Of a stretch of 5,950 nucleotides of DNA, positions 1 to 5,801 are shown one piece after another. The notes beneath the pieces are model-generated. The model was not told the DNA's origin and did not search any database. It saw nothing but the letters and a program-made list of their open reading frames with translations. Origin of the DNA: Bacillota bacterium (GTDB lineage: Bacteria; Bacillota; Clostridia; Oscillospirales; Ruminococcaceae). Positions within the stretch are counted from its first letter, which is position 1. Each line of letters starts with the position of its first letter. The position numbers were made by a program, and so were the translations under genes. The DNA is taken from positions 1 through 5,950 of the forward strand of contig JAEZDF010000139.1 of NCBI GenBank assembly GCA_023429685.1, read 5' to 3'.

Positions 1-12
1 CTCAAACTCCAC
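1..12 (-). CDS. Likely start of the next gene (partial, four codons), possibly mazG
   Basis: On the minus strand GAGGAG (19-24) stands 6 bases before a GTG at 10-12, followed by codons for Glu, Phe and Glu before the window ends. The 40-base gap after the flippase stop fits a co-transcribed gene. MazG-type nucleotide pyrophosphohydrolases often begin with a similar short acidic/Phe N-terminus and follow a SpoVB-like gene (yabM-yabN in Bacillus), so mazG is a guess from context, not from sequence. The start signal itself is good. Confidence 0.4.
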
Positions 13-52
13 AATCCGCTCCTCAGTTTCCAATTGTTAAAACATTTATATA

Positions 53-1816
53 TTACCCTATAATTCCGCGATTTTCAAGTACTTTAGCGATTTTTTCTCC
101 TCCCGGCAACATTCTGATATCATCTCCACTGATTCCGCGTATCAAGAACAGTGCAAACAGGTAAATGCAGCCCGCAATCAGAATAGCAAGAACGGTACTC
201 AGGCGAGAATCGATGATACGAGAAAGGAATCCAAACGACGCAAATGCGCCCCCTGCACACATAAGTCCTGCGCAAAGCGGTTTGATGAACACGCTTGTAA
301 AACTCGGGACAGTACGTGTATTCTTGCATACCGAGATAATACTGGCAACCGCGATAAAGACGTAACACAAAAGCGTCCCCACCGGCGCGCCGAGTATATT
401 GATTTGGGGAATTGCCACAAGCAGATAGTTGACAAGCAGCTTAAGCGCACCGCCGATGGCCATATACTTTACAGGCAGATCCGCTCTGCCCACTGCCTGC
501 AAAACGGCACCCATAGGGCTTGCAATCGCCACAAAAATGACGCTAACACCCATTAGCGCGAGTATCGGCGTAGAGATTGCAACCTCTCCCACAAGACCAT
601 CCCCAGAAAAGTTGTAAAGCAATGTAAGGATTGGTCCTGCAAGCGCCGACATTCCAAGCCCTGCGGGAACCGCAATCAATGCGGTTACGCGAAGCGAGGA
701 TTCCACATTGCGCTTAAGGTCAGTTTTATCGCTTTTCGCCCACGCGGCAGAAACCGCGGGCAGCGCGCTGATTCCAAATGCGGTGGTTATGGCGGGAACC
801 AGATGGAAAATGGTAAGCGGCAGCCCTTTATAGGTTCCAAACAAAAAAGACGGCAGGCGATCGAGTGTGATATCCTGCGGCAGCATTCCCGCGTACATGT
901 TTAGTATTGTCTGGGCATCGTTGTTGACGGCAACCGATAGTCGGTTCATAACCGAAGCAAGGTCAATGGTCGAGGTTAAACTCACCACAAGAGAGCCAAG
1001 ACACACCGGCACCCCAATGCGAACAAGCGCTTTTAAAAGCTCTTTCTTGGATTGGGCGGACGGTGAGCGCAACAGCTCCTGTTTTGAAATGCCATCACCA
1101 TGCCTAAAATGCCGAAACAAGAGATAAGCGAGCCCAAACAGGGTGCTTAGCGTAACGCCCGCTATTGCCCCAGCCGCAGCGAACGGTAATACCGCTGTTT
1201 GGGCGGAAGCTACAGAATCCGCGGCTACGCCGAATACGCTACCAGTTTTTTCGTAATCTTCAAGACCAATTTTCATGATTATTAAAGAAAATCCATACCC
1301 CAAAACAAGTTTTGCAAGTGCCTCGGCTACCTGAGAAATTGCAGTAGGGTACATATTACGCAGACCTTCGTAGTATCCGCGATACGACGACATCAGGCAC
1401 AAAAACAGTACCGCAGGGGAAATTGCCATAATCGGGATAACGCCGGAGGGGTTGCCGACAAGGTCGGCAAAAGGGCGTGCAAAAAAGAAGGTGATGAGAA
1501 AACCGACAGTGCCAGTAATGCAAAACAGCAATAACGAAAGCCGACGAATCCGTCTTACATCACGAAATCTTCCGCGCGCAGCATTTTCGGATACCAGCTT
1601 GGATACTGCAACGGGCAACCCCGCAATCGCGATGGCGGAAACGGGATTAAAGATGTCGTATGCGGTATAAAAATGCGCGGATCCTTCGGCCCCCAGCACC
1701 AGCGTTAACGGTATTTTAAAAACTGCCCCAATCACCTTTACAAGGACGGTGGCCGCTGTCAGTATCAACGCGCCATGTAAAAAGCTCTGTTTTTGTCTTG
1801 CGGGCAAGTATATCAC
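53..1816 (-). CDS. MOP-superfamily flippase, SpoVB/MurJ/YabM-type polysaccharide biosynthesis membrane protein
   Basis: The 587-residue protein is dominated by hydrophobic segments, about 14 in my count (roughly 14-38, 53-70, 92-115, 128-145, 165-183, 209-235, 263-285, 328-350, 375-398, 411-440, 452-470, 475-495, 509-532, 538-559). The start QSFLHGALILTAATVLVKVIG, the segment SSYRGYYEGLRNMYPTAISQ (143-162) and VLQAVGRADLP (438-448) are hallmarks of the Firmicutes SpoVB/YtgP/YabM branch. Members move lipid-linked envelope precursors (lipid II for MurJ) across the plasma membrane; SpoVB is needed for spore cortex. Which role applies cannot be read from sequence. Length is above the usual 520-550, with hydrophilic stretches near 184-208 and 295-327. 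The start is uncertain: GTG 1816 leaves AAGGG only one base away, while TTG 1807 has AAGGG 10 bases upstream and gives MPARQKQSFLHG, closer to family N-termini. Stop is TAA at 53-55. Confidence 0.9.
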   Translation of the reverse strand: MIYLPARQKQSFLHGALILTAATVLVKVIGAVFKIPLTLVLGAEGSAHFYTAYDIFNPVSAIAIAGLPVAVSKLVSENAARGRFRDVRRIRRLSLLLFCITGTVGFLITFFFARPFADLVGNPSGVIPIMAISPAVLFLCLMSSYRGYYEGLRNMYPTAISQVAEALAKLVLGYGFSLIIMKIGLEDYEKTGSVFGVAADSVASAQTAVLPFAAAGAIAGVTLSTLFGLAYLLFRHFRHGDGISKQELLRSPSAQSKKELLKALVRIGVPVCLGSLVVSLTSTIDLASVMNRLSVAVNNDAQTILNMYAGMLPQDITLDRLPSFLFGTYKGLPLTIFHLVPAITTAFGISALPAVSAAWAKSDKTDLKRNVESSLRVTALIAVPAGLGMSALAGPILTLLYNFSGDGLVGEVAISTPILALMGVSVIFVAIASPMGAVLQAVGRADLPVKYMAIGGALKLLVNYLLVAIPQINILGAPVGTLLCYVFIAVASIISVCKNTRTVPSFTSVFIKPLCAGLMCAGGAFASFGFLSRIIDSRLSTVLAILIAGCIYLFALFLIRGISGDDIRMLPGGEKIAKVLENRGIIG

Positions 1817-1862
1817 GCCCTTACAGGATGTTTTTATTTGAACTTGGCATCAATAGCGAATT

Positions 1863-1875
1863 AAAGTGTCACTTT
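1863..1875. repeat. Perfect 13-base palindrome upstream of the flippase gene
   Basis: AAAGTG and CACTTT flank a single central base (1869). It lies in the 131-base gap at 1817-1947, 47 bases upstream of the flippase GTG. Its place between the hairpin and the start codon would suit an operator, but no convincing -35/-10 pair is seen beside it, and a palindrome this size can occur by chance in AT-rich DNA. The rest of the gap shows nothing I can support. Confidence 0.35.
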
Positions 1876-1888
1876 GATTTGAACGCAT

Positions 1889-1921
1889 CAAACAAGCCTG
1901 CAGCACCATTATGCTTGCAGG
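1889..1921 (-). terminator. Hairpin with short T-rich tail, possible weak intrinsic terminator
   Basis: On the minus strand CCTGCA pairs with TGCAGG (1916-1921 with 1897-1902), then after one bulged base GCA pairs with TGC (1912-1914 with 1903-1905), leaving a six-base loop. This makes nine base pairs and is followed by CTTGTTTG. It begins 26 bases after the stop of the small helical gene, which is a sensible place for an operon end. The T tract is broken, so termination may be partial, with some read-through into the flippase gene. An alternative CAAGC/GCTTG pairing in the same stretch is weaker. Confidence 0.42.
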
Positions 1922-1947
1922 TTGCTAGTAAATACCACAACAGTAGA

Positions 1948-2232
1948 CTATTCCTGCTCGTTAATCTCAGCAGTCAGTTCAGAAATCCGTTTTAGCAAAG
2001 CGTCAATCTTTGCAATAACGTTGTTTTCCGCCTTTACGTCGTCCTCGCTTTGACCGTTTCTCGCAGCCGAATAATGCAGTTTGCCAAGCTTTGCGTAAGC
2101 GCGCTCCAGATCGGATTTCAGGTTCATGCGCTCTATGCGTAGCTTAGACGTGTTTACAAACTCTCCGGTTGCCTTACACGCGTTGTCAAACAGGTTTTGG
2201 GCAGTGGTGGCGAAATCATCGAAAGAATTCAT
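1948..2232 (-). CDS. Small helical/coiled-coil protein of unknown function
   Basis: The gene encodes 94 residues from ATG 2232 to TAG at 1948-1950. I do not recognise a named family with certainty. The sequence is almost entirely predicted helix: an N-terminal amphipathic part (residues 1-30, rich in Phe, Ala and Thr), a charged helix with heptad-like hydrophobics around KLRIERMNLKSDLERAYAKL (30-49), a short Asn-Gly turn near 59-60, and a second helix AKIDALLKRISELTAEI (74-90). There is no signal peptide, membrane segment or cysteine pair. It resembles, in layout only, small clostridial proteins that carry a helical hairpin ahead of a C-terminal zinc ribbon; here the CxxC part is absent and the only cysteine is at position 19. 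It follows the kinase by 17 bases, has a very strong ribosome binding site, and precedes a possible terminator, so it is probably the last gene of the operon. Coding reality is well supported; function is not. Confidence 0.8.
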   Translation of the reverse strand: MNSFDDFATTAQNLFDNACKATGEFVNTSKLRIERMNLKSDLERAYAKLGKLHYSAARNGQSEDDVKAENNVIAKIDALLKRISELTAEINEQE

Positions 2233-2239
2233 TGTTTTT

Positions 2240-2248
2240 CTCCCTTTT
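2240..2248 (-). promoter_or_regulatory. Strong ribosome binding site of the small helical protein gene
   Basis: AAAAGGGAG on the minus strand ends 7 bases before the ATG at 2230-2232. A TTG at 2253 in the same frame would put this purine tract inside the coding sequence and would overlap the kinase stop, so the ATG at 2232 is preferred. The site lies in the 17-base gap after the kinase gene. Confidence 0.78.
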
Positions 2249-2249
2249 G

Positions 2250-3194
2250 TCAATCTATAAACTCCCGCAGCAAAGAGTCTGTCGCAACGTAATCGGGACT
2301 CATCTGGGCAAAATAGCCCAAAACGTCACGAATCTTCTCAAAGCGCGGATAGTGCTCACTGGTAAAATCCATCGTTTCTATCAGAGGACGCAAGAATTGC
2401 AAGAGCACACAGGGCTCGTAAAGAATTAGTGAATCGATAATAAAATCAGCATAATGCTTATAAGGCGAGATATACTTTTTTTCACCCTTACGCACCGATG
2501 TCCACATGCTCGCCGTATTTTCTAGTGTAGATGCTCGATGAGTAAAGTCGCGCACACATCTGCGAATAAAGCGAATGACGGTATGGTCGAGTATCACCTC
2601 TCCGTTCAGACGGTACTCACCCTGAACGCTGATAAACAGCCGAAAAAAACGCTTGCGATCCATGCCCTCGGTGATAATGGGATTTAACGCATGAATTCCT
2701 TCTACGATTAGGATATCATTCTCACCAAGCGCAATCTCGTTACTGGTATCTGACCGTCTGGCGTTTAAAAAATCAAATACAGGCAGACTAGTATGGTTTG
2801 TACTGATTAGCTCTGTAAAACAACGGTGGATGCAATCAATATCCAGCGCATAAACCGTCTCTAGGTCCTTTGTACCATCCGGCAGAGTGGGCAAAAGCTC
2901 CTGGTTAATATAAAAATCATCCAGTGAAACGACAAGGCTGTTAATATGGAACTCCTGCTCAAGCATTGCCCGAAAACGGTGTGCGGTAATTGTTTTTCCC
3001 GACGCGCTGGGGCCCGCCAGTAACACAATATGAGAACGCGACAGATTCTCGCTAATAGACCGGCAAGCACTGCGGATCTGCTGAGTAAAGCGCTCCTCGC
3101 TGATATGCGCAATCTGCGACGGGTTGTTCACCGCATAATCGTTAATCTTTTCAGTAATTACATATCCCTTTTCATCATAAAACTGGTCGATCAT
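2250..3194 (-). CDS. Nucleoside kinase, uridine kinase/phosphoribulokinase-type P-loop protein (short form)
   Basis: The 314-residue protein carries a Walker A loop GPSASGKT (61-68), an LDDFY substrate-site motif where uridine kinases have DSFY or DDYF, and ILIVEGIHALNP, the strand and loop typical of this kinase family. A later segment with RRCVRD, MWTSVRKGEKKYI, PY and AD follows the R-D..R..W.SVR.GE...I.P pattern of the lid region. It ends in DSLLREFID, like the SILREFIG tail of Firmicutes nucleoside kinases. The family phosphorylates nucleosides such as uridine with a nucleoside triphosphate in the cytoplasm. Many relatives are about 550 residues with an N-terminal TGS and threonyl-tRNA-synthetase-like extension; here only about 55 residues precede the P-loop. 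Start ATG 3194 has GTGAAGGA (3200-3207) 5 bases upstream and overlaps the hemZ end by 20 bases, so coupling is likely. Substrate is inferred from the family. Confidence 0.88.
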   Translation of the reverse strand: MIDQFYDEKGYVITEKINDYAVNNPSQIAHISEERFTQQIRSACRSISENLSRSHIVLLAGPSASGKTITAHRFRAMLEQEFHINSLVVSLDDFYINQELLPTLPDGTKDLETVYALDIDCIHRCFTELISTNHTSLPVFDFLNARRSDTSNEIALGENDILIVEGIHALNPIITEGMDRKRFFRLFISVQGEYRLNGEVILDHTVIRFIRRCVRDFTHRASTLENTASMWTSVRKGEKKYISPYKHYADFIIDSLILYEPCVLLQFLRPLIETMDFTSEHYPRFEKIRDVLGYFAQMSPDYVATDSLLREFID

Positions 3195-4641
3195 AAAAGT
3201 CCTTCACCCGTCCTTTTCTCAATAGTATTTCGTCAAAGCCATTTATATACTCATACGGGTACTTATAGTTATAAATTCGTTCTAGACGCTCTCCTTTGAG
3301 CTTGGTAACCCCGCCTGCCCCGCACGCAAGGATGGTGTGCGTTTCATCCATAATAAACACGTTGTAAAGCCCGTCATGTCCTTGTTTTGCAAAGCCTACA
3401 TTTTCAAGGTTTTCACGTGTGTTGCGCTGGCGGTACAGGTAATAGGGCGCGTAGCCAGCCAAAGGCAGAGCCTCGTAACAATAGTCCATCATCTGTGTGG
3501 CCATACCGTCACGTGCGGAAAATTCAGCCGCCTTTTGATAAGCAAGGTCGGAGGAACGCTTGAGGGACAAGGTATGCACCGTTATATTCTCAGGCGCAAG
3601 GGCGATGGTTTTATCAAGGGAGTAGCGAAAACCCTCGACAGTGTCTGACGGAAGCCCTGCAATCAAATCCATGTTAATGCAGTCAATCCCAACCTTGCGC
3701 GCAAGCGCAAAGCTGTTACTCGTTTCCTGCGCGGTGTGTCTCCTGCCAATCACCTGCAACACATCATCACAAAAGGTCTGAGGATTGATGCTGATGCGGG
3801 TTGCCTCGCTTTGCTTAATAACGCGCAGCTTATCTTCGGTAATGGTATCGGGTCTGCCTGCCTCTACGGTGTACTCCCGGACGGTGGAAAGGTTAAACGC
3901 TTTACGGACGCAGTCAAGCAACCGCGCAAGCTGCGCGGCGCTGAGTGTGGTTGGTGTGCCGCCGCCGATATACACCGTTTCCAGCCGTAGCGGTCTGTCC
4001 CTAATAATTTCGCCAGTATAGGCAATCTCGGCAAGAAGCTTTTCAAAGTAATCATCCATTAACGCAGCAGTCTTCTCTATCGAGTGAGAAACAAATGAGC
4101 AGTACAAGCAGCGAGACGGACAAAATGGGATGGAGAGATACAGGCTATATGAATTTTGCGCAGAGCTTACTATTATCGCACTTTCTCTTTGCGCAATGTC
4201 GCTTAACAATTGTGCCTTTTGCGGCGAGACTAAGAATCGCTCACAAAGATGCGCCTTTGCCTGCGCTTCGCTTAAGCCCTGCTCACTTAATCTTCGCATT
4301 AACGCTACCGGTCGAATTCCGGTAAGGATTCCAAAGCGAGGGGTAACCCCTGTTAAGGGTGATAACATCTTGAACAGCATAACACCAAAAAGTCGCTCGC
4401 ATTCGTTGTCAAAGCCCTCTGCACTGTTTAAAATAACCGATTGATCGGTATATTCAGCTGCGCCTATCGATGCGACTACCGTAAGCACCGCTTGCGTAGA
4501 ATCGGTCTGCATTGCAGTGAGAATATAGTCGTCCTCTTCGGGCAGTTCCTCCGCCTGCGTGATAGTCTCACCCTGAAAAAACAGCATGACGACATTGCGT
4601 ACCTCATACGCATAGTTGTGACCTTTAAAAACAATCGTCAT
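3175..4641 (-). CDS. hemZ: HemZ, coproporphyrinogen dehydrogenase family radical SAM protein
   Basis: From ATG 4641 the protein has 488 residues, close to the roughly 500 usual for HemZ. The radical SAM cluster motif is IPFCPSRCLYCSF (cysteines 174, 178, 181), which binds a [4Fe-4S] cluster and S-adenosylmethionine. It is followed by YIGGGTPTTL (224-233), the SAM-contacting glycine strand, and by NMDLIAGLP (323-331). The Firmicutes HemZ subgroup is marked by GIRPV (108-112) in an extra N-terminal domain of about 160 residues, and by PYYLYRQRN followed by NLENVGF in the C-terminal part. The assigned reaction is oxygen-independent oxidative decarboxylation of coproporphyrinogen III to protoporphyrinogen IX in heme synthesis, but many HemN-like proteins do other chemistry, so the substrate is inferred. 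Overlaps: 17 bases with the hydrolase upstream and 20 bases with the kinase downstream. Stop is TGA. An upstream ATG at 4746 is rejected because of the strong ribosome binding site at 4648-4655. Confidence 0.93.
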   Translation of the reverse strand: MTIVFKGHNYAYEVRNVVMLFFQGETITQAEELPEEDDYILTAMQTDSTQAVLTVVASIGAAEYTDQSVILNSAEGFDNECERLFGVMLFKMLSPLTGVTPRFGILTGIRPVALMRRLSEQGLSEAQAKAHLCERFLVSPQKAQLLSDIAQRESAIIVSSAQNSYSLYLSIPFCPSRCLYCSFVSHSIEKTAALMDDYFEKLLAEIAYTGEIIRDRPLRLETVYIGGGTPTTLSAAQLARLLDCVRKAFNLSTVREYTVEAGRPDTITEDKLRVIKQSEATRISINPQTFCDDVLQVIGRRHTAQETSNSFALARKVGIDCINMDLIAGLPSDTVEGFRYSLDKTIALAPENITVHTLSLKRSSDLAYQKAAEFSARDGMATQMMDYCYEALPLAGYAPYYLYRQRNTRENLENVGFAKQGHDGLYNVFIMDETHTILACGAGGVTKLKGERLERIYNYKYPYEYINGFDEILLRKGRVKDFYDRPVL

Positions 4642-5287
4642 AGCTTGCCTTTCCCATGTACGGATTGGTACGGCGCTCGATATCCAAGGTCGTGTCTGAC
4701 CCATGCCCGGGATACACGATATAATCGCCGGAAAACTCGTCGGCAAGGCGTTTTACAGAGGCTATCTCTGTGGCCAAATCGCCGCCGTAATGCGTAACGA
4801 TGCCGATGCTGCCTTGAAACAGCGTGTCACCCGTAAACATCATATCCCCCAAAATATACACCACCGAGCCATTGGTGTGCCCAGGCGTCTCAAAAACGGT
4901 AAAGCTCAGTTCGTCAAGCGCTATGGTGTCGCCGTGAACAACCTGACGAAAAACAGGAACATCCGATAGCTGATACTGCTCTGGGCAGTGTGAAAACCGC
5001 GCGCCCACATTCTTAACGGGGTCTGTTAACAGCTCCGCATCCTTTTGGGAAACAAAGACCTGCGCATTCGTCGCATTATAGACCTCCCGCAGTGCACCGA
5101 TGTGGTCAAAATGACCGTGGGTAAGCAGTATCATTTTTAGTGTAATATCATTGGTTTGCAATACGTTCATAATGCGCTCGCTGTCCGCACCCGGGTCGAT
5201 CAAAACACCGCTGCCTTGTTCAGTGCGGAGGATATAGCAGTTAGTATCTATCATGCCTACAGGCAAAACAATTGGCTTCATAGTCAT
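4625..5287 (-). CDS. Metallo-beta-lactamase-fold hydrolase, glyoxalase II-like (YcbL type)
   Basis: This 220-residue protein has no signal peptide and should be cytoplasmic. The metal-binding set of the fold is complete: THGHFDH (56-62), the third histidine in TPGHTNGS (H137), the bridging aspartate in GDTLF (D154) and the last histidine in PGHG (H195). DPGAD at 31-35 and a C-terminal ERRTNPYM (204-211) are typical of the short glyoxalase II-like subgroup, which binds two zinc or iron ions and hydrolyses thioesters such as S-lactoylglutathione analogues. The physiological substrate here is unknown; members next to dtd and hemZ in Clostridia are annotated only generically. The ATG at 5287 is preferred over the in-frame ATG at 5281 because GAAAGG (5296-5301) lies 8 bases upstream of the former. 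The 3' end overlaps the hemZ start by 17 bases. Confidence 0.93.
   Translation of the reverse strand: MTMKPIVLPVGMIDTNCYILRTEQGSGVLIDPGADSERIMNVLQTNDITLKMILLTHGHFDHIGALREVYNATNAQVFVSQKDAELLTDPVKNVGARFSHCPEQYQLSDVPVFRQVVHGDTIALDELSFTVFETPGHTNGSVVYILGDMMFTGDTLFQGSIGIVTHYGGDLATEIASVKRLADEFSGDYIVYPGHGSDTTLDIERRTNPYMGKASYDDCF
4648..4655 (-). promoter_or_regulatory. Ribosome binding site that fixes the hemZ start
   Basis: On the minus strand GGGAAAGG lies 6 bases before the ATG at 4639-4641. The reading frame is open further upstream to an ATG at 4746, but that extra 35-residue stretch is out-of-frame sequence of the hydrolase gene. The protein from 4641 (MTIVFKGHNYAYEV) also looks like a natural HemZ N-terminus. 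The site lies inside the 3' end of the upstream gene, so hemZ translation is probably coupled to it. Confidence 0.8.
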
Positions 5288-5320
5288 AACCCATGCCTTT
5301 CAAATGCGTGTATCGGACAT

Positions 5321-5773
5321 CTATCTGTAATCCGCGGTGTCCAGTATCATGGTAACCGGTCCGTCGTTGAGCAACGAAACCTTCATATCGGCGCCAAACA
5401 CACCTGTTTGTACTCGGGCGAAATCGGTCTGCCTAATAAGGTCAACAAATAGATTGTACAAAGGGTTTGCCTGCTCCGGGCGCGCTGCCGCAATGAAGGA
5501 AGGACGTCTGCCATGTGAGGTGTCCGCACAGAGCGTAAAGTTTGGTATGATGAGTATCCCCCCGTCAATATCCTTAAGGGAGCGGTTCATCTTACCGTTT
5601 TCATCCTCAAATATACGCAGCTCAGATGCCTTTTTCGCTAGCAACCTTGCCTCGTTTTCCGTATCATTCTGATAGATGCCGAGCAAGAGCAGGAAGCCCT
5701 GTGATATTTCACCGTGTAGCTTTCCATTTATCTCCACCTTCGACCACAGTACCCGTTGTATCACAGCACGCAT
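5321..5773 (-). CDS. dtd: D-aminoacyl-tRNA deacylase (D-Tyr-tRNA deacylase, DTD)
   Basis: The 150-residue protein has the usual family length and starts with the canonical MRAVIQRVLWSKVEI strand. DTD is a cytoplasmic homodimer that hydrolyses D-amino acids (and mischarged glycine) from tRNA. Visible signatures are the GRRPSF segment (88-93), the NDGPVT segment (136-141) holding the Gly-cisPro pair that gives chiral selectivity (G138-P139), and Thr80 within the strand that normally reads SQFTL. Here that strand reads PNFTL (77-81), so the usual Ser and Gln are Pro and Asn while Thr80 is kept. The ATG at 5773 has only a weak ribosome binding site (GGTTGGTG about 8 bases upstream), but the N-terminus aligns exactly with the family. 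It sits 28 bases after relA and 33 bases before the hydrolase start, consistent with one operon. Stop is TAG. I am confident of the family and slightly less sure of normal activity because of the motif change. Confidence 0.95.
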   Translation of the reverse strand: MRAVIQRVLWSKVEINGKLHGEISQGFLLLLGIYQNDTENEARLLAKKASELRIFEDENGKMNRSLKDIDGGILIIPNFTLCADTSHGRRPSFIAAARPEQANPLYNLFVDLIRQTDFARVQTGVFGADMKVSLLNDGPVTMILDTADYR

Positions 5774-5801
5774 GAATCAAACACCAACCGTTTCATTGTT
5801 A

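Noticed and set aside
867..1127. Plus-strand open frame of 86 codons within the flippase gene
   Set aside because: It is antisense to a conserved membrane protein, and its composition is what a reverse-strand shadow of hydrophobic codons gives.
1817..1896. Possible promoter for the flippase (TTGATG followed by TTTAAT, or a sigma-E-like CATA box)
   Set aside because: The TTGATG-TTTAAT spacing is about 20 bases, and the CATA-like matches miss key positions; none is good enough to annotate.
2233..2253. TTG at 2253 as start of the small helical gene
   Set aside because: The strong ribosome binding site at 2240-2248 would then lie within the coding region; ATG 2232 has ideal spacing.
3337..4444. 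Several plus-strand open frames of 76-104 codons across hemZ
   Set aside because: They are antisense to a clear radical SAM gene, have no convincing ribosome binding site and show no recognisable protein motif.
4642..4746. An in-frame ATG at 4746 that would extend hemZ by 35 residues
   Set aside because: The extension is an alternative frame of the hydrolase gene, lacks HemZ similarity, and the ATG at 4641 has GGGAAAGG 6 bases upstream.
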